Part shown: positions 41,281 to 50,500 of the stretch, piece after piece
How the letters are laid out: each line of letters begins with the position of its first letter
How positions within the stretch are numbered: the first letter of the stretch is position 1
NCBI RefSeq assembly: GCF_001904745.1
Contig: NZ_MRCD01000033.1
Location: forward strand, 1-64,000
Length of the DNA stretch: 64,000 nt
Source: Calothrix sp. HK-06
GTDB taxonomy: Bacteria; Cyanobacteriota; Cyanobacteriia; Cyanobacteriales; Nostocaceae
Reading direction: 5' to 3'
Notes under the pieces: model-generated
What the model saw: the letters and a program-made list of their open reading frames with translations, nothing else
The model's database searches: none
Told to the model about the DNA's origin: nothing
Program-made: the position numbers and the translations under genes

Positions 41281-41308
41281 TATAATGAATGTACGTAAAC
41301 ACGTACAT
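41281..41308 (+). promoter_or_regulatory. -10 box and palindromic operator of the YefM/YoeB module
   Basis: TATAAT at 41281-41286 is followed immediately by the perfect inverted repeat ATGTACGT-AAAC-ACGTACAT (41289-41308). YefM-YoeB pairs repress themselves by binding TGTACA-like palindromes at the promoter, which fits. The arrangement places transcription initiation in or at the operator and supports translation from ATG 41315. No convincing -35 box at normal spacing was seen. Confidence 0.65.
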
Positions 41309-41314
41309 AAACTA

Positions 41315-41620
41315 ATGCTACCCTACGAAATTACATCTCCAACGGATGCTAGGAATGATTTTTTTAAGCTTTTAGATAAAGTGACAGAAAATCACCTTGT
41401 ATATATAATTAATCGCCGTGATGGCGAAAATGTAGCCTTGATAGCTGAGTCTGATTTGAAGAGCTTGGTTGAGACGGTCTATTTATTGCGCTCACCAAAA
41501 AATGCAAACAGGTTATTTGATGCAATAGAGGAGTCAAAAGCAGGAAAAATTAAACCTCAAACAATTACAGAGCTTCAGCAGGAGTTGGGAATTGAACAAG
41601 AAGAAAAAGAAGAAGCCTGA
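41315..41620 (+). CDS. yefM: YefM/Phd-family antitoxin
   Basis: 101 aa from ATG 41315; an upstream ATG at 41285 overlaps the operator. The YefM/Phd fold is clear: ITSPTDARNDFFKLLDKVTE, VYIINRRDGENVALIAESDL and a helical C-terminal toxin-binding tail (RLFDAIEESKAGK). It binds and neutralises the YoeB-type toxin encoded next and represses the operon. It overlaps the toxin gene by 29 bp. The module sits between direct repeats inside the CIS ATPase-DUF4255 operon. Confidence 0.85.
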   Translation: MLPYEITSPTDARNDFFKLLDKVTENHLVYIINRRDGENVALIAESDLKSLVETVYLLRSPKNANRLFDAIEESKAGKIKPQTITELQQELGIEQEEKEEA

Positions 41621-41912
41621 AACAGAGGAGGTTAAACCAGTTATTATTAACCGCAGTCCTGGTTTTAGTTCAAAATTCAAGGAAGATTTGGCTTGGTGGT
41701 TTAAGCAAGATTTCCAGAAAGCATCGAAGATTTTGGATTTGGTAACTGCTGTAATGCAAGATCCGTTTGAAGGTATTGGTAAGCCCGAACCATTAAAATA
41801 TATTGATCCAGATATATGGTCGCGGCGAATTGATCTAGAAAATCGGCTTATTTATCAGGTTGAAAATACTCAAATTAATTTTCTCGCCTGTCGGTATCAT
41901 TACGAACAATAG
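41592..41912 (+). CDS. yoeB: YoeB/Txe-family mRNA interferase toxin
   Basis: 106 aa from TTG, with AGGAG 7 bases upstream (41580-41584). The YoeB pattern is complete: FKEDLAWWFKQDFQKASKIL, MQDPFEGIGKPEPLK, IWSRRIDLENRLIYQVE and the C-terminal CRYHY. The catalytic Glu of the GKPEPL region, Arg of SRRID and the final His-Tyr are present. YoeB cuts mRNA at the ribosome A site. A lysine-rich N-terminal extension (NKKKKKKPETEE) is unusual. Probably functional and kept by addiction. Confidence 0.87.
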   Translation: MNKKKKKKPETEEVKPVIINRSPGFSSKFKEDLAWWFKQDFQKASKILDLVTAVMQDPFEGIGKPEPLKYIDPDIWSRRIDLENRLIYQVENTQINFLACRYHYEQ

Positions 41913-41973
41913 AGATGTTTATACATCTTTAAACTTACCAATGCACAGATGTCTCGCCTGTGCCACAAGACCA

Positions 41974-42009
41974 AGTTGTAGAGTTCATGGAATTGTTACT
42001 TGTGGCGAG
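41974..42009. repeat. Direct repeat right of the inserted YefM/YoeB module
   Basis: Second copy of the 41146-41181 sequence. Here it forms the real 3' end of the DUF4255 gene: the stop TGA overlaps an ATG (ATGA), and the bases after it still read the first ATPase codons (MNSTT). This copy therefore preserves the original gene junction. The ~790 bp between the copies, with the toxin-antitoxin genes, contain no GGCGCC. Confidence 0.85.
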
Positions 42010-43217
42010 TTGTATTCTCCGGCTGAATTTTTGTTAAGCGGACTTTCCGCTCCGTCTACTTGCACTCTCACAAAATAAGTTCCTGCTTTGATATTTTCTA
42101 CAGGAATAGTAATTGAATCAGTATCATCCTCGCGCGCTGCAACAGCAAATGAGTATGTTTCACTCTTCTGACATGATGCTTCATTCAACAGTAAAACTAA
42201 TTGTTGTTGCTTGCCAACTTTAGGATTAAAGTTAACTGTAATTTTTGCATTGCCTGTACTACTCTCAGCAGTCGCAGTAATTGTTGGATGCAATACAAAA
42301 GCTGCAATATTTGATGTAGTTTCATGATGTGGCACTCCTGGCATGGGCATTTTTAGATGCACTACTTGCACTCCATGTATACCAGCAAATAAACCAGGAG
42401 GTAAAAGCACGCTGATTTGCGTATCTTGAAATGCTTTGGGTTCTATTAACTTTTCTATTCCTTTAATCCGAATTCTGGTTAAATTGCCTTGCAAATGTTT
42501 ACCGCGAATAATTAAGGGTTTACCTGCCTCAAAAGGAGGAGTGACTTGTTCAATTACTGGCGCCAAGAAAGGGTATGCATCGGAATCTACTGTTTTTTGA
42601 GCATTACGGCTATCAATTAATACCATCGACACCTGGTAAGCTGCTGAGGGACGGTAGTGAGTTTGTAACGAAGACCAAAGTTTAGAAGTGTCTTCCATGT
42701 TAAAAAACTCTGGAGAAATTTTAATTTGCCCGATATTATCTGCTACATCACTAACAGATACAGATGTTAAAGCTTGAGATAAAACACTTGAAGTATTAAC
42801 TTTTGCTGCGTTTTTTAAAGAATTTTCAATTAAATCACGACTAAAAACGGGTGTATCATGCAATAACTGCATCGTATACCCAAGTAATAGCTCTGCTTGA
42901 AAGTCTTTTGCTCCATATGCTGTAAGCAGATAATGCAAGTCGAGCGCTAAGGGTGGATTGTGAGACAATGTAAATTGTCGCGTTTGCTTGCTGCGGTATT
43001 CTGCCGATACCCAGTCAGCGCTACGATTTTGCGTCACCTGATAAAGAAAAAGATTGATTTGCGCGCGTTCGTCAGTTCCTTGGGTAATGCGGTCGGGGGG
43101 AAGTGCGGTGACAACAACATCACCAACACTGGTAGCAATCGCATCTTTTACTAAACTGTTTTCGATTAAGTCTTTGAGTACTGCTGTTACTGCCGCTATC
43201 GAGAGCGCATTGCTCAT
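41985..43217 (-). CDS. Pvc16-like (DUF4255) protein with IPT/TIG-like domain
   Basis: 410 aa. Pvc16/DUF4255 N-terminal domain (~1-200): LSIAAVTAVLKDLIENSLVK, VTALPPDRITQGTDERAQIN, LDLHYLLTAYGAKDFQAELL. Residues ~220-310 form an IPT/TIG-like Ig domain (PFEAGKPLIIRGKHLQGNLT), and the rest is another β-sandwich. Pvc16 caps the tail in eCIS particles. It was formerly coupled by ATGA overlap to the ATPase gene, now ~820 bp apart because of the inserted module. It is the second DUF4255 gene of the cluster; the two differ in their C-terminal domains. Confidence 0.88.
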   Translation of the reverse strand: MSNALSIAAVTAVLKDLIENSLVKDAIATSVGDVVVTALPPDRITQGTDERAQINLFLYQVTQNRSADWVSAEYRSKQTRQFTLSHNPPLALDLHYLLTAYGAKDFQAELLLGYTMQLLHDTPVFSRDLIENSLKNAAKVNTSSVLSQALTSVSVSDVADNIGQIKISPEFFNMEDTSKLWSSLQTHYRPSAAYQVSMVLIDSRNAQKTVDSDAYPFLAPVIEQVTPPFEAGKPLIIRGKHLQGNLTRIRIKGIEKLIEPKAFQDTQISVLLPPGLFAGIHGVQVVHLKMPMPGVPHHETTSNIAAFVLHPTITATAESSTGNAKITVNFNPKVGKQQQLVLLLNEASCQKSETYSFAVAAREDDTDSITIPVENIKAGTYFVRVQVDGAESPLNKNSAGEYNSPQVTIP

Positions 43218-43310
43218 CCTGATGTCTCCACGTTATTAAATCAGGTTATTCTTCACCTGAAGTTAACATTTTTCCGAAATTTAGACGTTAAGAACTGTAA
43301 TTAATCATCT

Positions 43311-43380
43311 AGAAACCCGGTTTCTTTGTCGATAATTGTAATAACAATAACGATTTTACGTAGAAACCGGGTTTCTTTGT
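43311..43380. repeat. Two AGAAACCC/GGGTTTCTTTGT repeats in the intergenic region
   Basis: AGAAACCCGGTTTCTTTGT (43311-43329) and AGAAACCGGGTTTCTTTGT (43362-43380). Each contains a palindrome of the class seen at 13977. The rest of the ~394-bp gap 43218-43611 is AT-rich without a gene and must contain the kinase promoter and the divergent DUF4255-ATPase promoter. Confidence 0.65.
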
Positions 43381-43611
43381 TTAAAGGAACCTCTAAACTA
43401 ACAACAGCATCTAAAAATATGGATTAACGGTAAATATTTACGACGATATTGTACTGTTGCTTTCCAAATATCTCTATGATAGTGTCTAAAATGTTACATT
43501 AATTAACTCTAGACAGAAACTGGGCTTCTATTCGCTCTCAGGAGAACATAAATTTTGTATATTCAAGATTATATATAAAAATATATAGAAATATAGGATA
43601 GTAGTAGCCAA

Positions 43612-45264
43612 ATGAACTCCCCTTCTACCCCTAACTCTTGGATAGGCCGCGCGCTAGGTGATAATAACCGATACCGTCTCGATAAGCTTTTGGGTGGGGG
43701 TGGTATGGGTGATGTTTTTTTGGCGATGGATACCCGAATTGGTAAGCAGGTTGCACTCAAACTTCTCAAAGATACGCTAGTTGCATCCAAAGAGATGAGA
43801 AGACGTTTTGAGCGAGAAATAGAAATATGTGCTGCATTAGATAGCGAACATATTGTTCAAGTTACCGATTGCGGTGTTACAGATGAAGGGTATCCTTTTT
43901 ATGTAATGGAATATTTACGTGGTCAGTCGTTGCGTCAGCTACTTCTGCGCGAGAAGCGATTGCCTGTAGATAGAACGATAAACATTATTACCCAGGTTTG
44001 TAAAGGTTTACAACGCGCGCATAAAGGTGTCAACTTAGAGCGTGGAGCAACTAGAAGCGAACGTATCCAGGTTGTGCATCGCGACCTGAAGCCAGATAAT
44101 ATATTTTTGGAAAACATAGATTCGCAAGATTTTGTAAAAATTGTAGACTTTGGTATCGCTAAAATTCGTAGTGAGTCTTTTGAGCAAACAAATCTCACCA
44201 GCGCATTTTTAGGAACTTTCCGCTACGCATCTCCCGAACAATTAAGAGGTGCCATTAATATAGATGAACGGGCAGATATTTACAGCTTAGGTATTATTCT
44301 TTATGAAATGCTAAGTGGCACCGACCCTTTTGGTTTTAGTATCAAAGCGCGTCATCATAGCGAAGCATCTTGGATTTTTGCCCATACTAGTGAACCACCA
44401 AAACCATTGCGCGCCCAACCAGGTTGCGAAAATTTGCCCGCACCATTAGAAACAATTGTAATGCATTGTTTGCAAAAAGAACCAGAAAAGCGTTTTGCTT
44501 CGGTAGAAGAATTAAATTTAAGCTTACAAAGTGTTTTGGCATCAGTTCAAATTGCACCAGCAAACATTCCTGAAGAAACTATTGCTCAAATTCATATTAG
44601 TCCAAATCAGGGTTCTTATGAAGAAACAATCGCACGACCTATAATTCCAGAGCAAAAAGCTCAACAGGAAGAAACAATCTTCCAACCTCCCCCTATACAA
44701 AATTCTGTTGCAAAAAATAATCAAGAAGAAACAATCTTCCAACCTCCCCCTGTACAAAATTCTGTTGCAAAAAATAATCGGGAAGAAACAATCTTCCAAC
44801 CTCTCCCTGTTACAAATAACCATGTTGTCAGAAATCCTGAAGAAACAATTTATCAAAAACCTAAAAATTATTCCGTAACATTAATTATTAGTATTGGTCT
44901 ATTTGTTACTGCCTGTATTGGTGGTTTTTTTGCCTACCCCTTTTTCATATCTAGACAAGCTTTAGACAAAATAAAGGAAGCGCAAAATCAAGCTAACTAT
45001 GAACAATGTATTGCTTTATCTGAAAAAGTAAGCTTAGATTCTAGTATTTATTCAGAATCTCAAGAAATACTTAATAAATGCCGACAAGATTATGCTATTA
45101 AGTTAGCGAAAGAAAATGAATGCGTAAAAGCAGCTGAAGTAAATCAAAAAATGCCTAAACCTCTACTAGACCAAGTAAAAGCTCAAATAGATAGTATTTG
45201 CGACATATCTCTAAAAAATGAATCATCGAGTCAGCCGCCTGTTCAACCACAAGGTAAGTTTTAA
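43612..45264 (+). CDS. Transmembrane Ser/Thr protein kinase with EETI repeats
   Basis: 550 aa. Active Hanks-type kinase: glycine loop LLGGGGMGDVFLA, Lys50 in VALKLLK, HRDLKPDN (His156-Arg157-Asp158), DFG 179-181. The juxtamembrane region holds six EETI motifs with threonines at 323, 339, 355, 374, 393 and 412, several within repeated QEETIFQPPP units. A membrane helix (~424-446, TLIISIGLFVTACIGGFFAY) and a ~100-residue extracytoplasmic tail with Cys residues follow. Phosphorylated EETI threonines would be good docking sites for the FHA proteins at 7413 and 18381. Divergent from the DUF4255-ATPase genes. Confidence 0.92.
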   Translation: MNSPSTPNSWIGRALGDNNRYRLDKLLGGGGMGDVFLAMDTRIGKQVALKLLKDTLVASKEMRRRFEREIEICAALDSEHIVQVTDCGVTDEGYPFYVMEYLRGQSLRQLLLREKRLPVDRTINIITQVCKGLQRAHKGVNLERGATRSERIQVVHRDLKPDNIFLENIDSQDFVKIVDFGIAKIRSESFEQTNLTSAFLGTFRYASPEQLRGAINIDERADIYSLGIILYEMLSGTDPFGFSIKARHHSEASWIFAHTSEPPKPLRAQPGCENLPAPLETIVMHCLQKEPEKRFASVEELNLSLQSVLASVQIAPANIPEETIAQIHISPNQGSYEETIARPIIPEQKAQQEETIFQPPPIQNSVAKNNQEETIFQPPPVQNSVAKNNREETIFQPLPVTNNHVVRNPEETIYQKPKNYSVTLIISIGLFVTACIGGFFAYPFFISRQALDKIKEAQNQANYEQCIALSEKVSLDSSIYSESQEILNKCRQDYAIKLAKENECVKAAEVNQKMPKPLLDQVKAQIDSICDISLKNESSSQPPVQPQGKF

Positions 45265-45285
45265 GAAATAATAAACATTGAGAAT

Positions 45286-45403
45286 TTTGATCCCCCCAAC
45301 CCCCCTTAATAAGGGGGGCTAATATTTGTTTCCTTTATTTAAAAGTTAAGATTTGTTTCCTTTATTGTTCCCTCTTAATAAGCGGGGGCTAGGGGGGATC
45401 AAA
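45286..45403. repeat. TTTGATCCCCCC...GGGGGGATCAAA inverted repeat element
   Basis: Ends TTTGATCCCCCCAACCCCCC and its near complement (GCTAGGGGGGATCAAA) enclose ~118 bp with two internal AATAAG hairpins (CCCCCCTTAATAAGGGGGG) and a short direct repeat TTTGTTTCCTTTAT. This is a common dispersed palindromic element of cyanobacteria. It lies between the kinase and TpsB genes and may also act as a terminator. Confidence 0.7.
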
Positions 45404-45487
45404 TTAGACTTTTGTTTAATTGACAAAAAACTATAAAATTTTATACTTCATAATATTTCACCATATAAAAATTAGGAAAAGAAAAAG

Positions 45488-47404
45488 TTGAAATCATTAT
45501 TAAGTAATATCTCAATAAGATATAAAATCGCAATACTAAGCGTAATCTACTGGTTCAGCGCCAGTCCCACTATTGCGGCTCCTAATAATCTATTAAAATC
45601 TGATGCTGTAGCACAAAATCCTGCATCTGATTCTACAAAACGCTTTTCCCCGCGCGCAAAGTGTGTTCGTGCAACTTCGGATGTTCGTCAAGAAGCACCT
45701 GAAGCTGATTTGGCGCCAGAAAATCCTCAATTGGTTAAACCAGGTGAGATAAAAGAACCAAGTCAAGGTAATTCTTCGCTAACTCGACCCAATCCACCGT
45801 TAGAAAGTAATCAACAACCTCAACCAGATACAAATCCTTCAGAACCAACTCAAAATACTCCAACACCCGAAAATAATCAACCACCTCAACCAGATAAACG
45901 GTTCTTGGTGAAAAAAATAAATGTTCGCGGTTATAAAGTTTTAATAGCAGAACAAATAAACTCTATTACTCAACCCATAGAAGGTAAAGAAGTTACTCTA
46001 CAAGAATTAGCTGATGTTGCAGATAAAATTACCGCGCTTTACCTTAAAGAAGGTTATATTACATCGAGAGCGGTTTTAGTAGACCAGACTATTGAAACAG
46101 GTGAAATAGTAATAAGGGTTTTTGAGGGAGGTGTAGATGAAATTCAAGTTGAAGGAACTCAAAGGATAAGTCCAGACTATATATGTAGTCGAATTAAACT
46201 TGCAGGCTTAAATCCACTTCGCAAACAAAAGCTTGAAGACCAATTAATCTTGCTGCGTTCTGACCCAGTATTTAAGAATTTAGAAGCTAGTCTCAGACCT
46301 GCAAGTACAGGTGCATTTGGGCAAAGTACTATTATTGTTAGGGTTACAGAAGCAAATCCTTTCAAGGGTGCTTTTGGAATAGATAACTATTCACCACCTA
46401 GCATTGGTTCAGAAAGGTTAGGTGTAGGTTTATCGTATCGTAGCTTGGTGACATCTGGCGACCAAATTACCGCATCTTACAACCGTTCTACGACAGGTGG
46501 ACTCAATCTTTATGATTTTAATTACCGAGTTCCGCTTAATGCAATGGATGGTTCTTTACAAGTGCGAGCAGTACTTAATGACACTAAAATTACTGACCCT
46601 CAGTTTAAGAATCTAAATATTCGCGGTGACTTTCAACAGTACGAAATAAGTTACCGTCAACCATTGATTAGAACACCACGCCAAGAATTTGCTTTATCTT
46701 TAGGATTTACATACCAAGATGGTCAAACTTTCTTGTTTGATAGTATACCGTACCGCTTCGGCATTGGCCCCGATAACAATGGTGTAAGTAGAACTAGCGT
46801 TTTCAGATTTGGACAAGATTACGTAAGTCGAGAGAAAAACGGTGCCTGGAGCGCGCGGTCACTATTCAACTTTGGTACAGGTTTGTTCGATGCTACCACT
46901 AATAATGACCCTATCCCAGATGGTCAATTTTTTAGTTGGTACGCTCAGATACAGAGAACGCAAAAGCTTAGTGAAGACCAACTATTAATTGCAGGACTAG
47001 ACGTGCAATTAACACCCAATAGTCTATTACCATCGCAACAATTTATAATTGGTGGCGCCCAAACAGTGCGGGGTTATCGTCAAAATGCCCGTTCTGGAGA
47101 CAATGGCTTCAGATTTTCCATCGAAGACCAAATTACCGTGGTACGAAATGAAGCAGGTTTGGCAACTCTGCAACTTAGTCCTTTTATTGATTTAGGTACA
47201 GTATGGAATCATCCCGATAACCCAAATAATGCTTCTTTACAAAGACAGAGATTTTTGGCTAGTGCAGGTTTGGGGTTATTATGGCAACCAATACCTAATT
47301 TGAATGTGCGCTTAGACTACGGTATTCCATTTGTTAACCTACGCGACCGTGGTGATAATGCTCAAGATTCAGGTTTTTACTTTAGCATTTATTATCAACC
47401 GTAA
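45488..47404 (+). CDS. TpsB outer-membrane transporter (ShlB/FhaC/HecB family)
   Basis: 638 aa from TTG; no nearby ATG. Signal peptide (IAILSVIYWFSASPTIAAPN), a ~100-residue Pro/Asn-rich linker, two POTRA domains (~140-300; FLVKKINVRGYKVLIAEQIN, EGYITSRAVLVDQTIETGEI), then a 16-strand β-barrel with the conserved loop motif VRGYR (GGAQTVRGYRQNARSGDNGF) and a C-terminal aromatic strand (FYFSIYYQP). It exports a TpsA exoprotein across the outer membrane. The convergent gene at 47526-52280 encodes a matching TpsA-type protein and is the likely substrate. Confidence 0.9.
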   Translation: MKSLLSNISIRYKIAILSVIYWFSASPTIAAPNNLLKSDAVAQNPASDSTKRFSPRAKCVRATSDVRQEAPEADLAPENPQLVKPGEIKEPSQGNSSLTRPNPPLESNQQPQPDTNPSEPTQNTPTPENNQPPQPDKRFLVKKINVRGYKVLIAEQINSITQPIEGKEVTLQELADVADKITALYLKEGYITSRAVLVDQTIETGEIVIRVFEGGVDEIQVEGTQRISPDYICSRIKLAGLNPLRKQKLEDQLILLRSDPVFKNLEASLRPASTGAFGQSTIIVRVTEANPFKGAFGIDNYSPPSIGSERLGVGLSYRSLVTSGDQITASYNRSTTGGLNLYDFNYRVPLNAMDGSLQVRAVLNDTKITDPQFKNLNIRGDFQQYEISYRQPLIRTPRQEFALSLGFTYQDGQTFLFDSIPYRFGIGPDNNGVSRTSVFRFGQDYVSREKNGAWSARSLFNFGTGLFDATTNNDPIPDGQFFSWYAQIQRTQKLSEDQLLIAGLDVQLTPNSLLPSQQFIIGGAQTVRGYRQNARSGDNGFRFSIEDQITVVRNEAGLATLQLSPFIDLGTVWNHPDNPNNASLQRQRFLASAGLGLLWQPIPNLNVRLDYGIPFVNLRDRGDNAQDSGFYFSIYYQP

Positions 47405-47411
47405 GAAAGAT

Positions 47412-47515
47412 TGGCAACGGATACAACGGATATAACGGATGAGTTATTAGTTACAAACAAATTTTTGCTTTATAAAATTACTTATCCGTTACATCCGTTA
47501 TGTAATCCGTTGCCA
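47412..47515. repeat. Inverted repeat between convergent TpsB and TpsA genes
   Basis: TGGCAACGGATACAACGGAT and a near complement (ATCCGTTATGTAATCCGTTG) face each other around ~45 AT-rich bases. The unit 'ACGGAT' is repeated several times, and a related fragment is at 62799-62825. Suitable as a bidirectional terminator for both genes. Confidence 0.65.
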
Positions 47516-47525
47516 TTTCGCCACT

Positions 47526-50500
47526 CTACCAAGGACTACCAATCATTGTGAACGCTGCCCAATAAAAAGGATGTTTCAAGTTTTTGTTCTGTTTTGATTC
47601 AGGTGATTCAGGTGGTAACGTTACGCTTCGTAGCGTAGTACGTAATTGACCTTTTTCAATTGTGACTCGACCCCTAATCATCGCTAGTTGTGCTTGTCGC
47701 AATGCTTCTGCTTTGATAGGCGCCTTTTTCAAGTTTTTGTAGAACTCAGTCATTAGTCCTAATGTTCCAGAGTCGCTGACTTGCCACAAAGATGCGAGTG
47801 CGGTTTTAACACCTGCTTTATACGCAAATCCACCAAACCCTAATTCAGCTTCTCTATCACCTAACGCAGTTCGACAAGCACTTAGAACTAATAGCTCGAC
47901 AGTTGGGTTATTTAATCCTAAATCTCGCATTTGTGATAGTTTTAACTGGCTATCCCAAAATTGAACATAAGAATTATCTGGCGCCCCTGTTTCAAACTCT
48001 CCGTGTGTCGCGAGATGAATAATTCCAAACGGTCGAGAACTACGAATTGATTTGAGATTATTTAAGGTGAAGTTTTGGTTAAGGAAAAACTTCCCGCTCC
48101 AAATATCTTTTGCGACTATAGATAATTCTTCGGGTACAGCAGGCAAAGGATTAAGCTGTTGAAATTTAGATGCTCCCATTGCTAATACTTGTGTGTTACG
48201 AATATCAACATAGCGAGTATCGGTTATGCTCAGTGCGGGAGTAAAGCCAACACTGTAGTTTTCTACCAAAAATTGTTTGCCGTCGTGGAGTGCAGCGAAA
48301 GGTACGGAACGCAAACCTTCATCGGCAATAAAGAGTAGATTATTTATACCCTTTTTATTCAACTCCTCTTTTAAAGGCGCCACTATTAATTTATAGAGTT
48401 CCTGAGCAGGTTCCAAGTACGAGTCGTTATCTGGGTCTTCTAACGAACCGTATAGATTTTTGGCAAGATTTAATACCAATTCGCGCTTGGCAGTAGAAAT
48501 TGTCTTACGAACGGGTTCTCCTTTAGCAGTAACAACCATTAAATCTAATTGGTCGCTATCTTGTGGAGTGGCAAGGACATTTGCATCTGCTCCTGAAGGA
48601 ACAAAACTTACATAGATAATTGCTGGCTTAACCCCTGTTTCCCTCTCAATTTTACGAAGAATATCTCGCGTTTCTTCTAGACTAACTCTACGACGTTCTC
48701 TTAACCCTAAATATGAATCATACTGACGGGCAAATTTATCATCTATACCTTCTACTCCAGGGTCAAACTTAGGAGTAATTACTGTAACATCTGATCTTGG
48801 TGGTGTTTCGACTTTTGGTAACTCTCTCTCCACTTGGTCTGTTACTTCTTTAGGTGGTAACTTCCGTTCTGGTGGTGGAGGAGGTGGTGGTGGAGGTGTA
48901 ATATCTAATCTTATCGTTTGCGGCGCCGAAGATGATACACCATCGCTTGCACTAATACTAAACGGGTTGATTTCGCCAGAAAAGCCTGAAGCTGGAGTAT
49001 ATTCTAAACTGTCACCAGGAGCTATAATTGCGCTTTCAGTTCCAGGTATTACTTCAACCCAATTTTCCTCTAGTTTCCCATTAATTATTTTCCTTAGTCT
49101 TAGCTTCCCAGCAGTAATTGAATCAATTCGCAAGGAAGTTTTATCGCCGTTAACATCACTAACAGATGGATTCAAATCGTCAAAAGTGAAGATAAAAGGT
49201 TTGTCTTGTTGAGCTCCATTTAAACGTGGATTTGCTGTCAAACTGGGTGGACTGTTTACAGAAAAAATAGTAATACCTGTGGGAGTGCCAGTAGCATTTC
49301 CACCATTTGGCAATACAGGGAATGAAGAAACTGGCTCAATTCGAGAAGTGGCGCCTGCATCTATCGCTCCTGCAGTACCATTTTTGTCAGTTAAATCTTT
49401 TATATCAGTTAAGCCTACAGTAAATGGAACGTTACCGACGCCACCGTCGTGTTGAATTCTTACAGTACCTGAAGTGGCGCCTCTAGTAAAGATAGTGGTA
49501 TTAGCAGGAAAAGCTGGCAAAGCAGGCGAATTAGGAAAAGAAATTCTTGTACCAGTTGTCAACACACCTGTACCTTGCACAATCCCATTAGCAGTAATAT
49601 TTACATTACCACCAATAATTGGAGCATTTTGGCTGTTTCCACTTAAGTTCCCTGCATCACTATTAATAGTCGAAAAGCTAATATTACTTCCTGCGTTAAA
49701 AGTAACTGCACCACCTCTAGCTTCGACCGGGGGAGTATCTTCAGGCAATTCAGGGGGTGGATTGATAAAAGCAAAGGTGTTTATTGCACCTGTTGTAATG
49801 TCGGTGTTGCTTGCAGTCAATTCTACCAAACCACCTCTAGCACCTGTAGGGTCAAAAGCATAAGCTATAATATCCTCCACTTTGATACTGTTCCCAGCCT
49901 TGAGCGTAACTGAACCAGCTTCACTGTCCCGGAGGACAATAGGATCCGGTGTTGGACCTGGTGTTGGACCTGGTGTTGGTGTGTAACTCGCAGAGGAATT
50001 AAGATTGCCTGTACTGATATTTCCCCCCGCCTCTATATTAACTTTCCCACCTCTTGATGCCAGCACCACGTTTCGAGAGAGGTTACTACTAGAGTTTGAT
50101 GCTGAGGAATTAATAGCACCTGTAGTAATGTCACCTGCTGCCTTTAAAATCACATCACCGCCACGAGAACCTTCTGAAGAGCTTCCACTATAAGAAGTAT
50201 TGATATTGCCTGTAGTTATAGTTCCTGTAGCTTGCACGTTAACTGAACCATCTACACCTGGCCTAGGGAAAGTGGAAGATGGATTAATTCCTGTAGCATC
50301 AATGTTTCCAATTTGAATATTTCGACCTGTGGCATTAATGTTTCCAGCGTTCCCTTGATTACCACCAGAGGTAATAATATTACCCGTAGTAATATCGCCT
50401 GGAGCATTCAAGGTTACTACTCCACCACCGTAACCAGCAAGGGCGCCACCATTAATATCTCTGGCGGAGGCATTTATAATACCTGTTGTGATATTACCGT

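Noticed and set aside
41860-42078. 72-codon plus-strand frame across the right direct repeat
   Set aside because: It overlaps the end of the toxin gene and the antisense of DUF4255; no features.
7413-43217. Prophage
   Set aside because: Only tail-type genes are present. No capsid, portal, terminase, integrase or lysis genes, while the eCIS ATPase and Pvc16-like genes are present.
49474-49863. 129-codon plus-strand frame
   Set aside because: Antisense of the repetitive β-helix region of the TpsA exoprotein, which produces long open frames by composition.
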